Shown here in pieces: positions 22,373-33,263 of a stretch of DNA of 64,000 bases. Source of the stretch: Ilyonectria destructans. Taxonomy: Eukaryota; Ascomycota; Sordariomycetes; Hypocreales; Nectriaceae. The notes under the pieces were generated by a model. The model searched no databases. It saw only the letters and a list, made by a program, of their open reading frames with translations, and was not told the DNA's origin. The number at the start of each line of letters is the position of its first letter. Within the stretch, counting starts at the first letter, position 1. The stretch covers positions 1,674,001-1,738,000 of the forward strand of contig JAHEWK010000003.1 in assembly GCA_020740775.1 (NCBI GenBank), read 5' to 3'. The position numbers were made by a program, and so were the translations under genes.

Positions 22373-24012
22373 ATATTGAGAACAATTGCTAAGATATCCG
22401 TGGTTATGCACATTCAATTTTGGATAACCACGCAGCCAAGAGGAGTTTGTAGTTAGAATAGATAAATGCAAGGTAGTTGAGCAGTAGAGTTTCTGACGGT
22501 AGTGCAGAACACGCCTTTTAATAGAAGAATAAATGTCAGAACATACAAGGGTGTGTATTTCTCATTACTTGTGGCAGACTAATAACCTTGCGGCTGTCCG
22601 GTGAATGTTGCAACAGTGGAGTGGGTCGCAGGAGATGATGAGACATGATTTATTATGCCTTGATGGCTCATTGACTCTGGATTATCAATTTCTACCACTA
22701 GAATCTGAACTGCGATGAGTCACCGTGCTGCCAGTTATTTTGACGAGTAGCAAGCTGAAAGCTTGATATTTGGCCATCGTGGAAGCATTGGGTAGGAAAT
22801 GCTTGAATTGTGGAAAACCCCCTTTTTTTTTGACCTTTTGCCGGCAACTTGCTTACCTTGAGGGAGCAGACAGAAGTTAGATTAGCTTTGACGAGTAGTC
22901 TTGACTACATTGCCTTACCTTCCTTACATGAAATCTTTCGGAAGCTATTGATATAGCGGTTATTTGGGGAGACCTCGCCAGTCTGTATCGTGAGGCGGAA
23001 CGAAGCAGGGTATCTTGTCGGGTTGAATACGGGTGTGATAATTGGTTGTGATGTGTGTACTAGGGCCCCCTAACCTCTTGATAATCTGATCCAGGCTGAT
23101 CCGACTCTGATTCTAAAGCTGTAAATTGCAGCTCGAAAGTCCGGCGTCAAGGACCTCAAAGATGTCCAAATTGACCGACCCAACGACACACACCTTGCTC
23201 AGTTACTTTAGCTTTAATATAGCTTGCGAGGGACCTAATTTAATCGCATCTTTACTTGGAGCTCTCTGAGAACGGGTTATGGTCCAGTGGAATGTAACGG
23301 TTTTATGGCGGAGCGGTTCCAATCTCCGCCAATCTCGATGATTACAATTTTACTATGTCTATGGAGGTCCCAGTTTTTAGGACTCAGTGAACTTCAGCAA
23401 TGCTGCACACTCATCTGAATAAAGTTAATTTCGATACTATCTTCATCAATATTGTTATCTTAAGAACCTGTTAGTTCGCAATCTGGAAGACCTCGTGGAT
23501 GATGTTGATCGTTTACTGGTCAGTTTTAGAGCCTACTTCAACTGATGCTGAAGTAAATGATTAATTCGAGTAGAAGCCGCCGGTAGTTTCCGGGGTGGGC
23601 TGCCAACCTGTGGCTCTATAGGCTCCATGATGGCGAGGGAGGATCTGCAGCTCGGCAGAGCACCCCGCTCTCGGCGAAGGCGACTATGCATTGGAGCCTG
23701 ATTTTCTCCACTGTAATTCTGCCTGAGGAGACTCTTAGGCTAATACATGTAATGTTACACTGCATTGGTTTGGGGGTTTGGTATGATGGTGGTGTGGCTT
23801 ACGCTCCCCACCGGCTGCATGGTATCATTTCCAGCCGAATTAGGGCGCACGAGGCAGCTGAGAACATCCACGTTCCGTCAAGGTTCACAGTATAATTCAC
23901 TCAATATCAAATAACATCATGGCAATAAAGTAGCTGGGTGGTCGGAGGTTCCGCACGCAGACTGACGGTACACACTCCCACAATTTATCTCCAATTTGAG
24001 AATACTTCAACT
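22373..24012. other. 1.6-kb region without a gene; contains a repeat remnant
   Basis: Only short open frames. About 23095-23250 is a copy of sequence also found at about 40655-40800, in the same orientation (see findings). 22822-22832 is a T run. Confidence 0.45.
23095..23250 (+). repeat. Less degraded copy of the repeat also at 40655-40800
   Basis: Same core and block order as the 40.7-kb copy but higher GC. No open frame runs through it. Confidence 0.7.
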
Positions 24013-25121
24013 CTATATCCCGCTCGTGCCTGAGACAAATACGATGAGGACGGTAGCGTATCTATCGCGTCTGATATTAGCGACATGCAAGAACAAGTTT
24101 AATATCATCGGGTGCGAAATGGGATATACCCACGTTGTGCCAGCAACAATTAATTCCATCGTTTTTGATTTCGTCAATTCAGACAGGACGAGAAGATAGC
24201 ATATCGTGCATGCCATAACAACGAAAACCCTGATCGCAACGGAGCCGATGACGTTGCAAATGATGATTGGCATCATAAGGATAAACGATATTAGCAATAC
24301 TAATAAACCCTTGGCTGTTCTTTTGATCAATGAACCCGAATATATGAAAACGTCCTTATCCGTTGAGACATCATGAAATCGACTCTGTTGCCCGTATTAG
24401 CATCTTTGTCAAAGGCTGGGGTTTCCCTTACATTTCGGAACCCGCTGTGAAAACGGATGAGTTTGTCTTCTACCCATGACTCGAATTTCAACACCGCATC
24501 ATCACCTATCGGGGATAGGGCAAACAAGTCTCGATGATGTGTGAGATAGGCCCCTTCCTCTCTGTCCAAGCAGCCACTACTATTCAACCAATTTTGCAGA
24601 CTGCCGACATCTCTCATCTGAGCAGAACCAAAGCTCATCACGCGATTGCTTCGTTCCACAAACCGATCTGATTCTCATGAGTATAAGGGCACCTTATTTG
24701 AGTAGGTTCAAATACCATAATCAGCTAGGCCATCGTCAATTTCCCGCAGAAGAGATGCCCTCTCAGCATTTCTATCACACCGGCTCCTTCCAAGGAAGAT
24801 CGGAGCCGTCTCAGAGTGATCAACATCGTCGAGACTTTTTTCGAGTATAGATAGCCGGTCTTGCTTTAAGAGAAGAAGTCTCGCTCGAAGCTTATCAAAC
24901 CGTCTGAACACAAAGAAGTTGGAATGGGATGAGATGAGAGCAGTGAAGCGGGGATATCCAGCTCTGTAATCCTCAACTTTGAACCGTTAGCTTAATGCCT
25001 CGCCAAGAAGAGTATGTGTAGTACTCTTTTCAGTTCGCACTTCGTTCTCGGTGGTAGAATCAGAAGGTGGTGGTGATTTGGAAGGTTCCCAAAGCGGAAG
25101 GCAAGATGTGAGGGGTGCCAT
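24013..25121 (-). CDS. DUF6594 family membrane protein
   Basis: Five exons on the minus strand: 25121-25025, 24976-24716, 24667-24432, 24354-24134 and 24070-24013, together 290 aa. Introns are 48-77 nt, several with GCTAAC/GCTAAT branch sites. The order of conserved blocks matches the fungal DUF6594 family: EDYxAGYPRF near residue 35, a basic LRARLLLLKQDRL helix, FLGRSRCDRNAER, SLQNWLNSSGC, a DL(F)AL block, then SGSLIKRTAKGLLVLLI leading into two or three membrane helices at the C-terminus. The last intron (24133-24071) is a multiple of three and could be retained. Function of the family is unknown; the layout suggests a long cytosolic helical part anchored in a membrane. It lies head-to-head with the 84-aa gene, 454 bases apart. 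Confidence 0.85.
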
Positions 25122-25575
25122 CCTCCACGGTCGCCACTTACTACGTACGTATTATTATAAGGGACATGCTGCTCAAAGATATAGGGAAATTTTGCTGGAA
25201 TTTTAGCAGCGCACGATTTGGTCGTTACACGCCACTCAAGCAAAACGACAACAAAATCGGTCGGATTTGCTCGGCCAAAAGTGCCAATAAAAATGCGCCA
25301 CGTCAGAGTTGCATGACTCCGCCACCAAGACGAACGATACGCCGATACGGAATGTGAAAATGTGAAAGGGCAAGGCATTTTCATGTTGCCTCTTTAAGGC
25401 GATTGTTGCCTGAAAATGGGGCCTTTTTTCTTATTTGAGCCTTGGCAAATTGGACAATCGGAAGAGACGGATTCGAGAGGCAAGAAATACATAAGCGGGG
25501 TTCCATCTCCATGATTGCCACTTCTTTCACTAAACACACTAGCAAACTTGTCACTTCACACACCAGCTTTATAAC
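25122..25575. promoter_or_regulatory. Shared intergenic region of a divergent pair
   Basis: The 454 bases between the DUF6594 start (25121, minus) and the small gene start (25576, plus) must hold both promoters. Inferred from arrangement; no individual site is assigned. Confidence 0.45.
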
Positions 25576-25935
25576 ATGGCTGACTCTACGGAGTACGTAA
25601 CATTACCTTTTAATGTACTACTGTTCCACTAACGCGTCGGAAATAGTAACCAACCCACGGACATCACAGACGTTGGCAAGCGCCCATACGTGAGACCTTC
25701 CGCCCAGGTTTGTACACCCACAGGACACCTCACTACGTGTTACTAACTTGGCGCCAAGCGACCCCTCTTTCATGTCGGAGATAGGGTATTCTTGTTGAAC
25801 TCCAGCGGAGCTCGTGAAGGACCTTACCTAATTGCATCTGTTCCCGGAAGCCGAAACTACACCCTGTGTTTTGAAGACGGCAGGGCCGTAAATAACAATC
25901 AGATGGTAGATGTAGATGAATTGGAGGCTGCGTAA
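25576..25935 (+). CDS. Small 84-aa protein, three exons, SH3/Tudor-like beta character
   Basis: Exons 25576-25592, 25647-25707 and 25759-25935, joined by introns of 54 and 51 nt with GTACGT/GTTTGT donors and CACTAAC/TTACTAAC branch sites. The spliced frame is 255 bases and ends in TAA. The N-terminal 26 residues are polar. Residues 27-84 read as alternating short strands (FHVGDRVFLLNSSG, REGPYLIASV, YTLCFEDG) like a small barrel of the SH3, Tudor or chromo-barrel kind, and the tail is acidic (VDVDELEAA). I do not recognise a named family. Three independent consistent splice joins make the gene credible although no exon is long. Confidence 0.7.
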
Positions 25936-27388
25936 AGTCATTCCCAGTTGGGGGATTGCGGTGATCGCAATGGTACTGCCTAGTAACACGAGGTGTGGCA
26001 CTGGGAGCATAATGTACTTCGCCACATACCCCATCTACATCTGCACTACGCCGCACCCATAGCCTCATTTATCTCAATGCCCAACATGATGCGGCCCAAT
26101 GATTACGGTTCTCGAACGCAACTTGACTAAAACTCTGATAAGGTTGGTTTCTTTTTATTTCGCTTTTTGTACTACTGGTTTGAGACCGTATAGCCATGCG
26201 CAAGAATGGGCCTTGTTTCATGAAGTGGAAGTGGCCTTGAACAGCCGAGCTCCGATACAAGCCCCGAACGCCTCGCTTCAATTACCCGTATTTCCAACTT
26301 TCATACACATGACCGGATTAAGCGCTGCGATGCAGGTAATAATATAGTGGTTAAGAGAAATGAACGTCTCCCAGTTGTGCTGGTAATGATCTCTTTTTCT
26401 TCCAATGGATTTATATCTTTCCCTGAAGGAAGAAATAGAGGGATTTGAGCTTGGTAATCGATGGGAAAGGCCAGCTGACCTATGTCAAGATCTTGCTGAA
26501 GTGTTATCGGTCGGAGTTCGCATCTTCTTTATGGATAGCATATTGCATGTTTTACAGGCTCACCGTACCCAATAACACGACAGCTTCTAATGTAGAAATA
26601 ATTTCGCCTTTCGAAGAGACAAGTACATATTTAGTAGGCATTAAATCCCTACGTAACATGGTCAGGCAGAGGGGAGATGTACATTGAGACGGGTAACAAA
26701 TTTGAAGAGCACTCTATCTCTTGTAGGGGTGAAGTGGCTTCTCATTCGAATCGATATCATGGGCAGGCAGCGAGTCTGGTGTAATTTTCTAATGATTCTT
26801 GTGAACCCCCTTCATTGGGTTTGTGCTGTAATGCGTCACAAGCCAGATGTAGCCAGTGCCATGAAATATTGGATATACCCTTGACGGATCTACAGGCAAC
26901 TAGGGGGTATATATGCCATCAAAAAATTCAATTAGTCTCATTGTTGAACTAGCTCTCTAACATCCTTCAAAGCCCTCCCCACATCCTACTACTCCAGAAA
27001 CTTAAAGATCAAGACTGTTTGCTGCTGTACAAAATAACGCACTATGAATCAACTCTAGACCAACTACAGTAAACACACCGGACAATGTATTCCGAAAGAA
27101 ACCGGCTGCAAAGGACATTTTATAGCTTTTCGACAGGAAACAGAACTTTCAGACACATTTGCGAGCCCCATTTCAACTACACCCAAAGTACTGCATGTCA
27201 TAAGGGTCCTGGATAGCATCTCAACTTCGTACAGAACTTCGAGCACGTTACTGTACACCTTGGGATACATCAGCCGTAACAGGATTTCTCTGGAGTTCAT
27301 TTCCTAATGCTATTTGAACCTCCGCTATCTACCCATCGGTCTTCTGGGTCCATATTGCTTTGCTGCGAGGATGAATCATGGGGATAGG
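25936..27388. other. 1.45-kb region without a convincing gene
   Basis: Several short open frames; the most protein-like is a 78-codon frame at 27064-27300 on the minus strand beside the WOPR gene, but it has no known motif. Otherwise nothing is seen. Confidence 0.35.
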
Positions 27389-28093
27389 CTAGGACATACT
27401 GTAATCGATATCGGAGACCGGTTTGACGAGAGGCGCTTGGTGTACCCTCGCGACTTGGTGGTCCGGGGCGGATGCGGCGTTGACTGTTGAAGGTTGGTGT
27501 TGGACTTCATTGGCCTGCTGCTGATGGCTTCTACTGCCCCAGTCTTTGTATCCTGACAATTTCCAAAGATATAACGCTACACAATCCTCATTGATGTATG
27601 CCTTGGGCCCTAAAGAGGCGATAAGCTCTCTGCGGGGGGCAATAGTCCCGAAGATGGGATGGTTGGTCGGCGTAATCCAACGCCCAGATTTCACGTCATC
27701 AATTGTGACGTAGCTGGTCAGGCGATAGACCGTGCCCTGGTAGGAAGCTGTAAAAGTTTGCTTCATGAGACCGCCCTTTTTCAACGCGGGTTTGTCTCTG
27801 TCTTCCTGGGAGCGGTGCGCTGAATTTCCCTTCTCGAGCTCTAGAAGCAGGGCGTGGCGGTACCTCGAGATTTCTGAGCGCCAATTGGCGCCGTCGACCC
27901 AGCGACCAAGACCTTTTGCACTCAACACAGAAATGAAGACACTGCCGCTCTCAAGGAAGCCCCGTCGTCGCTCCGACGGGGTTAATCGGCGGGCGACATA
28001 GCTCAGCTGGCCTCTCAGGCAGGCCTCAAAGAGAATAAGGGCGTCCTTCCTAGTTGCCACATGGCCCTCGAAGGTGGGTTTCAAGATACCCAT
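27389..28093 (-). CDS. Gti1/Pac2 (WOPR) family protein, divergent
   Basis: Intronless, 234 aa, ATG at 28093. Residues 8-75 match the first WOPR block: TFEGHVATRKDALILFEAC, then a basic RRLTPSERRRG segment, an SGSVF strand and GLGRWVDGANW in place of the usual RRWTDG-x-xW. The second block is present as GLMKQTFTASYQGTVYRLTSY (about 109-130), separated by a charged linker. The C-terminal 55 residues are Gln/His-rich and probably disordered. WOPR proteins (Wor1, Ryp1, Sge1, Pac2) bind DNA and control morphological switching or virulence programmes. The Thr-to-Val change and loss of the following SPSR motif suggest altered DNA binding or a degenerate paralogue. Confidence 0.85.
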   Translation of the reverse strand: MGILKPTFEGHVATRKDALILFEACLRGQLSYVARRLTPSERRRGFLESGSVFISVLSAKGLGRWVDGANWRSEISRYRHALLLELEKGNSAHRSQEDRDKPALKKGGLMKQTFTASYQGTVYRLTSYVTIDDVKSGRWITPTNHPIFGTIAPRRELIASLGPKAYINEDCVALYLWKLSGYKDWGSRSHQQQANEVQHQPSTVNAASAPDHQVARVHQAPLVKPVSDIDYSMS

Positions 28094-29043
28094 AAAGAGT
28101 TTTTACCACGGGAACGATTAAATTCAAGGTAGAGAAGGAGTTGGATGAAAAACCCTTGTCCACAGAGTCTCAGCTTGTCGAATGCGTGTGCAGTAAAGAT
28201 ATGATTTTCGTTATGGATATTTTTCCACAGTTCGAAAGATGGCGCACTGTCCGACGAACTTTAGCACCATTTATATCTGAAAATGCCATGGATCAACCTT
28301 TGCTGACATTAAATCAATGTATCATTCTCTTTGAACGCATAGTGATAACAACAACTTACATACGACGTTAACTCACGACAGTAGAAGTCGAAAGGAATTA
28401 CGAAGAACAAAATGTGGTGATTTACAGCAGGAAATAAAAAGTTTACGTGAATAAAGGCCACGGGAGTATATGTTTTCTGACTTATTAGTATCGCAGTAGA
28501 ATTATTCAGTGCGACATTAGTACCGAATCAAGGCCCGATTCACATGTAGAGATGAGATAATTAAGATAATGTGGTGCAAATTGACTGTTCAGCGTCAATA
28601 CAATTAGCTCCGGAAACATGTTCATATCACGTAATTCACCGACTCAATAGCGAGAGCCCGGTCTAATATGGCAGGTACTGAGTATTTAGGCCTTGATCCC
28701 GGGAGTCTTACCCACAGCGACGCTCTGCCCATGTGCTCAGGACCTCCACACCTGGTTTCGGGTCTTTTTTCTTTCTCGTAAAGGCACACCAGGTAATAAT
28801 CAGTCGTGGTATGTGAGTAGGAAAAGAAACGCTCAATTGGTTACTTTAAGTCATAGCTCTCTTAAAATTTAATAAAGTTCAGTTGAACTTCAAGGGCCGG
28901 AACGGAGCGGAGTTAGATGAATGGCTGCAAGTTGGAAGGGAGTTCCTTTCTATTGAGAGACATATTTCTAATCATTTCATATTGATTCGTTCTCTCACCG
29001 AGACTACCGTTTTGCTCTTATTTCCGAAGCACAGGGTTCTGAG
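28094..29043. other. 950-base gap between two minus-strand genes
   Basis: Promoter side of the WOPR gene and 3' side of the CFEM gene. AT-rich, short frames only; nothing recognised. Confidence 0.4.
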
Positions 29044-29917
29044 TCAGATACCCTGTGTTAGCATAGCTTGCCGTGGATAAATCGTGGGTATAGGTCCAGG
29101 AGTTAAAACGGCCGAAGTTCCAAACGTAGAAGACATATGACCCTGATCTGGCGGAGCTTGGCCACGCAATTCTTGATTTCCTTCTTCAGTCGGCAATTTT
29201 TGGTCCTTTGACTTCTTCCTGAACACCAGAAATCCACCCAAGACAGCCAGGAGTACTCCAAGGCCGATGCCGAGCCCTAATCCAATTTTCAAGGATTCGT
29301 GGTTCGTGAATTTTCCCGAGTAGCCGGTGGATGAACCGCCGTTTCCGTCAGTTGTCGGGAAGGTGGAAGCCTCGAGTGGAGGCTCAATCGTCGTCTCTGA
29401 CCTGTTGTCATCCGCCGTTGGGCTGCTCGCATTTGGACTGCTGCCGTCAGCCACTGTGCTTTCCGTTGTCGCGCTTCTATTGTCCGCCACTGACCTGTTT
29501 TGCTCGGATCTCGAAGTCTCAGTGGACGTTGTGTCGGCGGATGAACTGGTCGCAGTCGAGCAAGCTACCCCAAACGGGGGAGTGAAGCCTGCGTGCCTGC
29601 AATACATCCTCGAGAAATCCTCTGCCTCTTCGCGATCGGATTCTGAGCATTGTTCGAGCAGACAACAAAGTACGTTGCTGATGTATGTATAATTCGTACA
29701 TTGGCATCTAGTATCATAAACAGCGCAATTTGAGGCCGAATCAGTGTTGGTGAAGGCGTCGGTAGAATATAAGCATGGATTCTAACACAAATGGTAAGAC
29801 CATCTGAGGCAATGTTCGAAGCACACGACCTTCATGACTTACTGCACAGGATGGCAAGGTTTGAGGCTCAGCAAACCCTACAGTCGTAAGCACAATAGCA
29901 AGACATGAGTATCTCAT
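29044..29917 (-). CDS. CFEM-domain protein with one transmembrane helix
   Basis: Two exons, 29917-29843 and 29781-29044 (61-nt intron), 270 aa. A signal peptide (residues 1-17) is followed by an eight-cysteine CFEM-like domain (about 20-90) starting LPSCA, with a DTRCQC pair and the EQCSESDREEAEDFSRMYC end typical of the family. Residues 105-180 are Ser/Thr/Asn-rich and likely glycosylated. A single membrane helix (about 190-212, LGLGIGLGVLLAVLGGFLVF) precedes RKKSK and a 50-residue cytosolic tail. CFEM proteins usually bind haem/iron or are GPI-anchored; this layout instead resembles Wsc/Mid2-type wall sensors. An upstream in-frame ATG at 29953 would lengthen the leader by 12 residues. Confidence 0.88.
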
Positions 29918-30573
29918 TATAAGAAGTACTGTTGAGGCTACCGGTATGTTCAAGTTGAAAGGATGGTGCTATCAATTGACGTCCTAGGAGGAACTCGTCA
30001 AGGAGTGCAACGATCATTTAAACAGCAGCCTACCTCAGCTTTTCTTCTTTCAGCTCTTACCGGATGGCTTTGGTCTAACTGGCTTCAATCATGGCTCTAG
30101 GTCAGTCCTATTCAATCCAAAGGGGGTGGCGCCTCGCTAACATCGGCCCTATGCTAGACCCGGGCACTTGGGAAATGATATCAGAGCGAGTCTCGGATAT
30201 GTGCACGCCGAAGCCACAACAAGTCTGACTTGCGCTCGACGCTTAGTCGGAGTTTGCGACTGGGTATAGTGAGCCATATCGCAGTCGTATTATTTTCTTT
30301 TTTGTGCGGAGTAGTATAAGACATGTGGGCCTGATTGGTTTGCAATGTTGCGACTGTGTTGAATCTAACCTTGGAATTAGAGGTTGGCGTATCCGTAACA
30401 AGTATTCATATCCGATGATTCTCTCGAATTAAGCAATGACAAGGCGTTATAGTGACTACGCGGATCTCGTTTCAAGTCCCAGTAGCCCTCGTCGTAAAGA
30501 CATAACAAACTAAATTGGGTGGCCCCACTCCCTCCGTTACACCACACAGCAAGCAAGACATAGTTTACCTCAA
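29918..30573. other. Promoter region of the CFEM gene and unassigned sequence
   Basis: No gene seen. The right part leads into the putative first exon at 30574. Confidence 0.4.
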
Positions 30574-30855
30574 ATGCTAGACAATGGAAAGCAAGGAGAA
30601 GTTTCTCATCTCCTCGAGAAGGAAAAGCAAATACAAGACGCTACTTGGGTCGAGATGCTCTATTGTCTGGAGGTGATCCTCAAAAAATGTCTCAAAAAAT
30701 GTCTCGGTAGGTCTCCCTTTTCTCTCATTTCTTTCTATTGTTGAGCCACTGAACACCGAATACGCACAATGCTAGGTCTTGACCTCCATACTTATCACAA
30801 TAAGAGCGCGTATTCTTTCTCCCAAGCCTATTTTTACTTGACTAGTATTAAGTGA
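30574..30855 (+). CDS. Putative 5' exons of the MYND gene, or a separate 70-aa gene
   Basis: Two blocks, 30574-30706 and 30776-30855, join through a 69-nt intron (donor GTAGGT, acceptor GCTAG) into an open frame of 70 codons plus stop. The first part is a charged helix, the second ends SAYSFSQAYFYLTSIK. The splice is consistent, but the downstream stop at 30853 could be inside a further intron, in which case these exons would feed into the MYND-finger exon that starts near 31323. No family recognised. Confidence 0.4.
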
Positions 30856-31322
30856 CCAACCCTGCCTTTAAGCGCACGGCACGCACGAGGCCCAATGCCA
30901 TCCTTGACAAGAACTGTCTTTGGTGTCAGCATCAGCATCCGAATTCGGCGAAGGTTCGTCATAAATAAAATCCCACTCTGTGTAGTACAGCGTCGTACCA
31001 ATATCCTCGGCGGAAACACCTTTGCAAGGCGGTGAGTGGTGTAAAAGTCGGCGCGATGTCACTAGCTTGCTTCGGCGTGTCAAATGCATCAATTTGGGCG
31101 TCCTCGCAATTCAAACAAAGTAATTATTGGAAGGCGGGGGAATCGGAGGGAACTACGCGGGTATGGTATAAGTTAGTTATAAAAGGAAACCCCCTGTTAC
31201 AATCTTCACTTTGTGACATGTCAGAGGCATATTGCCACATATTTTGTGGACTGCAACGAACACGAAATTCAACCTATGTCAAGCAGCGAACAAGCAGGGC
31301 AGTTCTTTTTTTAATTCATTAA

Positions 31323-31868
31323 ACCATACCTACATGCCGGGTTCTCTTCGAGTTCTATCGTGCTGAATCCACCAGCCTCACCTTCTTTCATCATCTCCCG
31401 CTCAGCCTTATTGAAAATGCCGACGCCGCAAGCCGAAATTCCGGGTACAATGAGCTGTTCGAGGCGACAATTGCGCCTTTCCTCAAGGAGCGTGAGGCGG
31501 ATTGTACCGCTACTGCCAGATCCCACTGCAACGATTGCGGTCGGCCTGCCGTCAAAATGATACGAGTTCCAGTGTGTTGGTTTCATGTCAAAGAGGATCC
31601 ATTCGTGACCGTATGGGTCGATGCGCTTTGTGACAATCCCGTATGCGAAATTTCAGTACGACTCGCTATTGACCATGTGATGTCTGAGACGCCTATGTAC
31701 CGAGATCCACATAGGGGCCGTAGCATGAGAGTCGACAATACTTCATACAGGATTTGCGGGGCCACGGAAGGAATAAAAAACTGCGGACGATGCAAGACGG
31801 CTAGTTACTGTGGTAAGGAACATCAGAAGGCTGATTGGAAGGATCACAAGTTGCATTGCACATATTAG
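31323..31868 (+). CDS. MYND-type zinc-finger protein, 3' exon (5' end unresolved)
   Basis: The frame is open for 182 codons and is protein-like well before its first Met (31557), so at least one upstream exon is expected. The first half has EFYRAESTSLTFFHHLPLSL and a Cys-x2-Cys pair (HCNDCGRPAVK), then paired Cys in a DPFVTVWVDALCDNPVC region. The C-terminal 40 residues are a MYND finger: CGRCKTASYCGKEHQKADWKDHKLHC. The first zinc-ligand Cys of the consensus is Tyr here and the Cys of KEC is His, so zinc site 1 may be incomplete. MYND fingers mediate protein contacts. Possible upstream exons are at 30574-30855. Confidence 0.65.
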   Translation, partial: TIPTCRVLFEFYRAESTSLTFFHHLPLSLIENADAASRNSGYNELFEATIAPFLKEREADCTATARSHCNDCGRPAVKMIRVPVCWFHVKEDPFVTVWVDALCDNPVCEISVRLAIDHVMSETPMYRDPHRGRSMRVDNTSYRICGATEGIKNCGRCKTASYCGKEHQKADWKDHKLHCTY

Positions 31869-32076
31869 TATAAGAAGGGTGGACTGTACACTGACGAACG
31901 GATGTAAAGGAGGTCATCTTTCATTCAACAATTCGCGGTGGTCAATCATTTAATTAATGAGATATATCATGTTTGGGAAATATACAGTTTACTAGCCCCA
32001 TCAACCAAATCCCATCTTCCCAGTCGCGTAAGATTAGTGCTGATAAGTGTACTAAGGTTGATTCAAGCTCAATACT

Positions 32077-33263
32077 TCATGCTCCGCTCTCAATGTCACC
32101 CTTTCCTTTCTCCTTGACCAGGCTCTCTTGTGAATATCTACTGTGTCCGTCTCCATCTTCGTCGCCTACCAGATTGGGCCGAAATATCCTCGGCCACCAG
32201 TACCAAAGCACGGAAGTAATGACCGTAATGGGGATGGCGACCGCCCAATAGAGCCAAAACTTTTCCGAGACCGACCACTCTTCAGAGCCCCCATCGTAAT
32301 TGAAGAATGACGTGCTGAATATAGCAGATATGAATGTGGCGGGCAGGAAGGTTAAGGTCAGGAAGGAGATTGTTTTCATCGCCTCGCTATCCATTTGTGC
32401 TGCGCGACCAATCTGAACTGACACTCCTGAGTCGTACTGAGCAACTGTGTTGAATGCCAGTTGAATTTCGTTCATGAGTCGTGCTTTGTTTGATGCCGAG
32501 CGGTGTTGTAGCCCTTGCAGCATATGTTCATGATAACGCAGCCGTCGTTGAAGATGCTTTGCTGCGCGGATAGTTGGTGCATTGTCACCTTTAGTGTCGT
32601 CTATAAAGCTCTGATGCTCTGACAGGATCTCCTCAATAGTCTTGGTCGCAACATTCAGAGTCTCTGAAACATGAATAGCATGCCTGCAAATTTCATGGAG
32701 ATAGAGATACTTTGGTTGCGGCTTCTTCGGTGAGACCCGTGAAGTCTCCGTGTGTCTAACCTGGTCGCGGATCGCCCACACGGCCTCGTCTTGGAGAGTA
32801 GTAATCATATCTACCACTGAATCATAAATCCAGAAGGGATCTCCCAATTGATCCGGATGAGGATCCCCGACCAGCGCGGGCAACTGCTCAGCGATTACTG
32901 CAGGCGGGTCAAATACAAACATGATTGTTTGTCTGGTCGAAGGCAGCCAGTAAGTTAACATATTCAACTTGTACCACACGTAATCCTTGCTGCTAATATC
33001 GCTAGCACGACTCCCAACCTTGGGAAGATGCTGCTTGACCAGGAAGCGAGCCCAAGTGTCTGCGCTCGTGGTTAGCAAAAGGACGGAGTCCGAGGCGGAG
33101 GGTGATTACTGAAGCCGGTTATGTTTCCTTGGTCATCCATGGTGTCCTCGCATCCAAAATACCCATTGGATCTTTTGCAAGCTTTTTTCCACCAGAGATC
33201 GGGGATTTGAAACACGTTTGCAAACACAGATCGGCATCTCGGGCATTTGTTGATTTCTGCGGC
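32077..33263 (-). CDS. CorA-like Mg2+ transporter family protein, N-terminus not found
   Basis: Two exons are clear: 33263-33110 and 33059-32077, joined by a 50-nt intron with a TTGCTAAC branch site; they encode 378 residues. The upstream exon carries a block common in fungal CorA-like proteins (IPDLWWKKACKRSNGYFG); the downstream exon gives TWARFLVKQ, long helices and two membrane helices near the C-terminus (about FLTLTFLPATFISAIFS and LYWAVAIPITVITSVLWYWW). The GMN pore motif of bacterial CorA is absent, as is usual in this fungal group, so ion specificity is uncertain. No ATG occurs at the start of the upstream exon: either more exons lie beyond 33263 or the gene is 5'-truncated. Confidence 0.75.

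Noticed and set aside
31311..31586. Minus-strand frame opposite the MYND exon
   Set aside because: The plus-strand reading carries paired Cys and continues in frame into the MYND finger.
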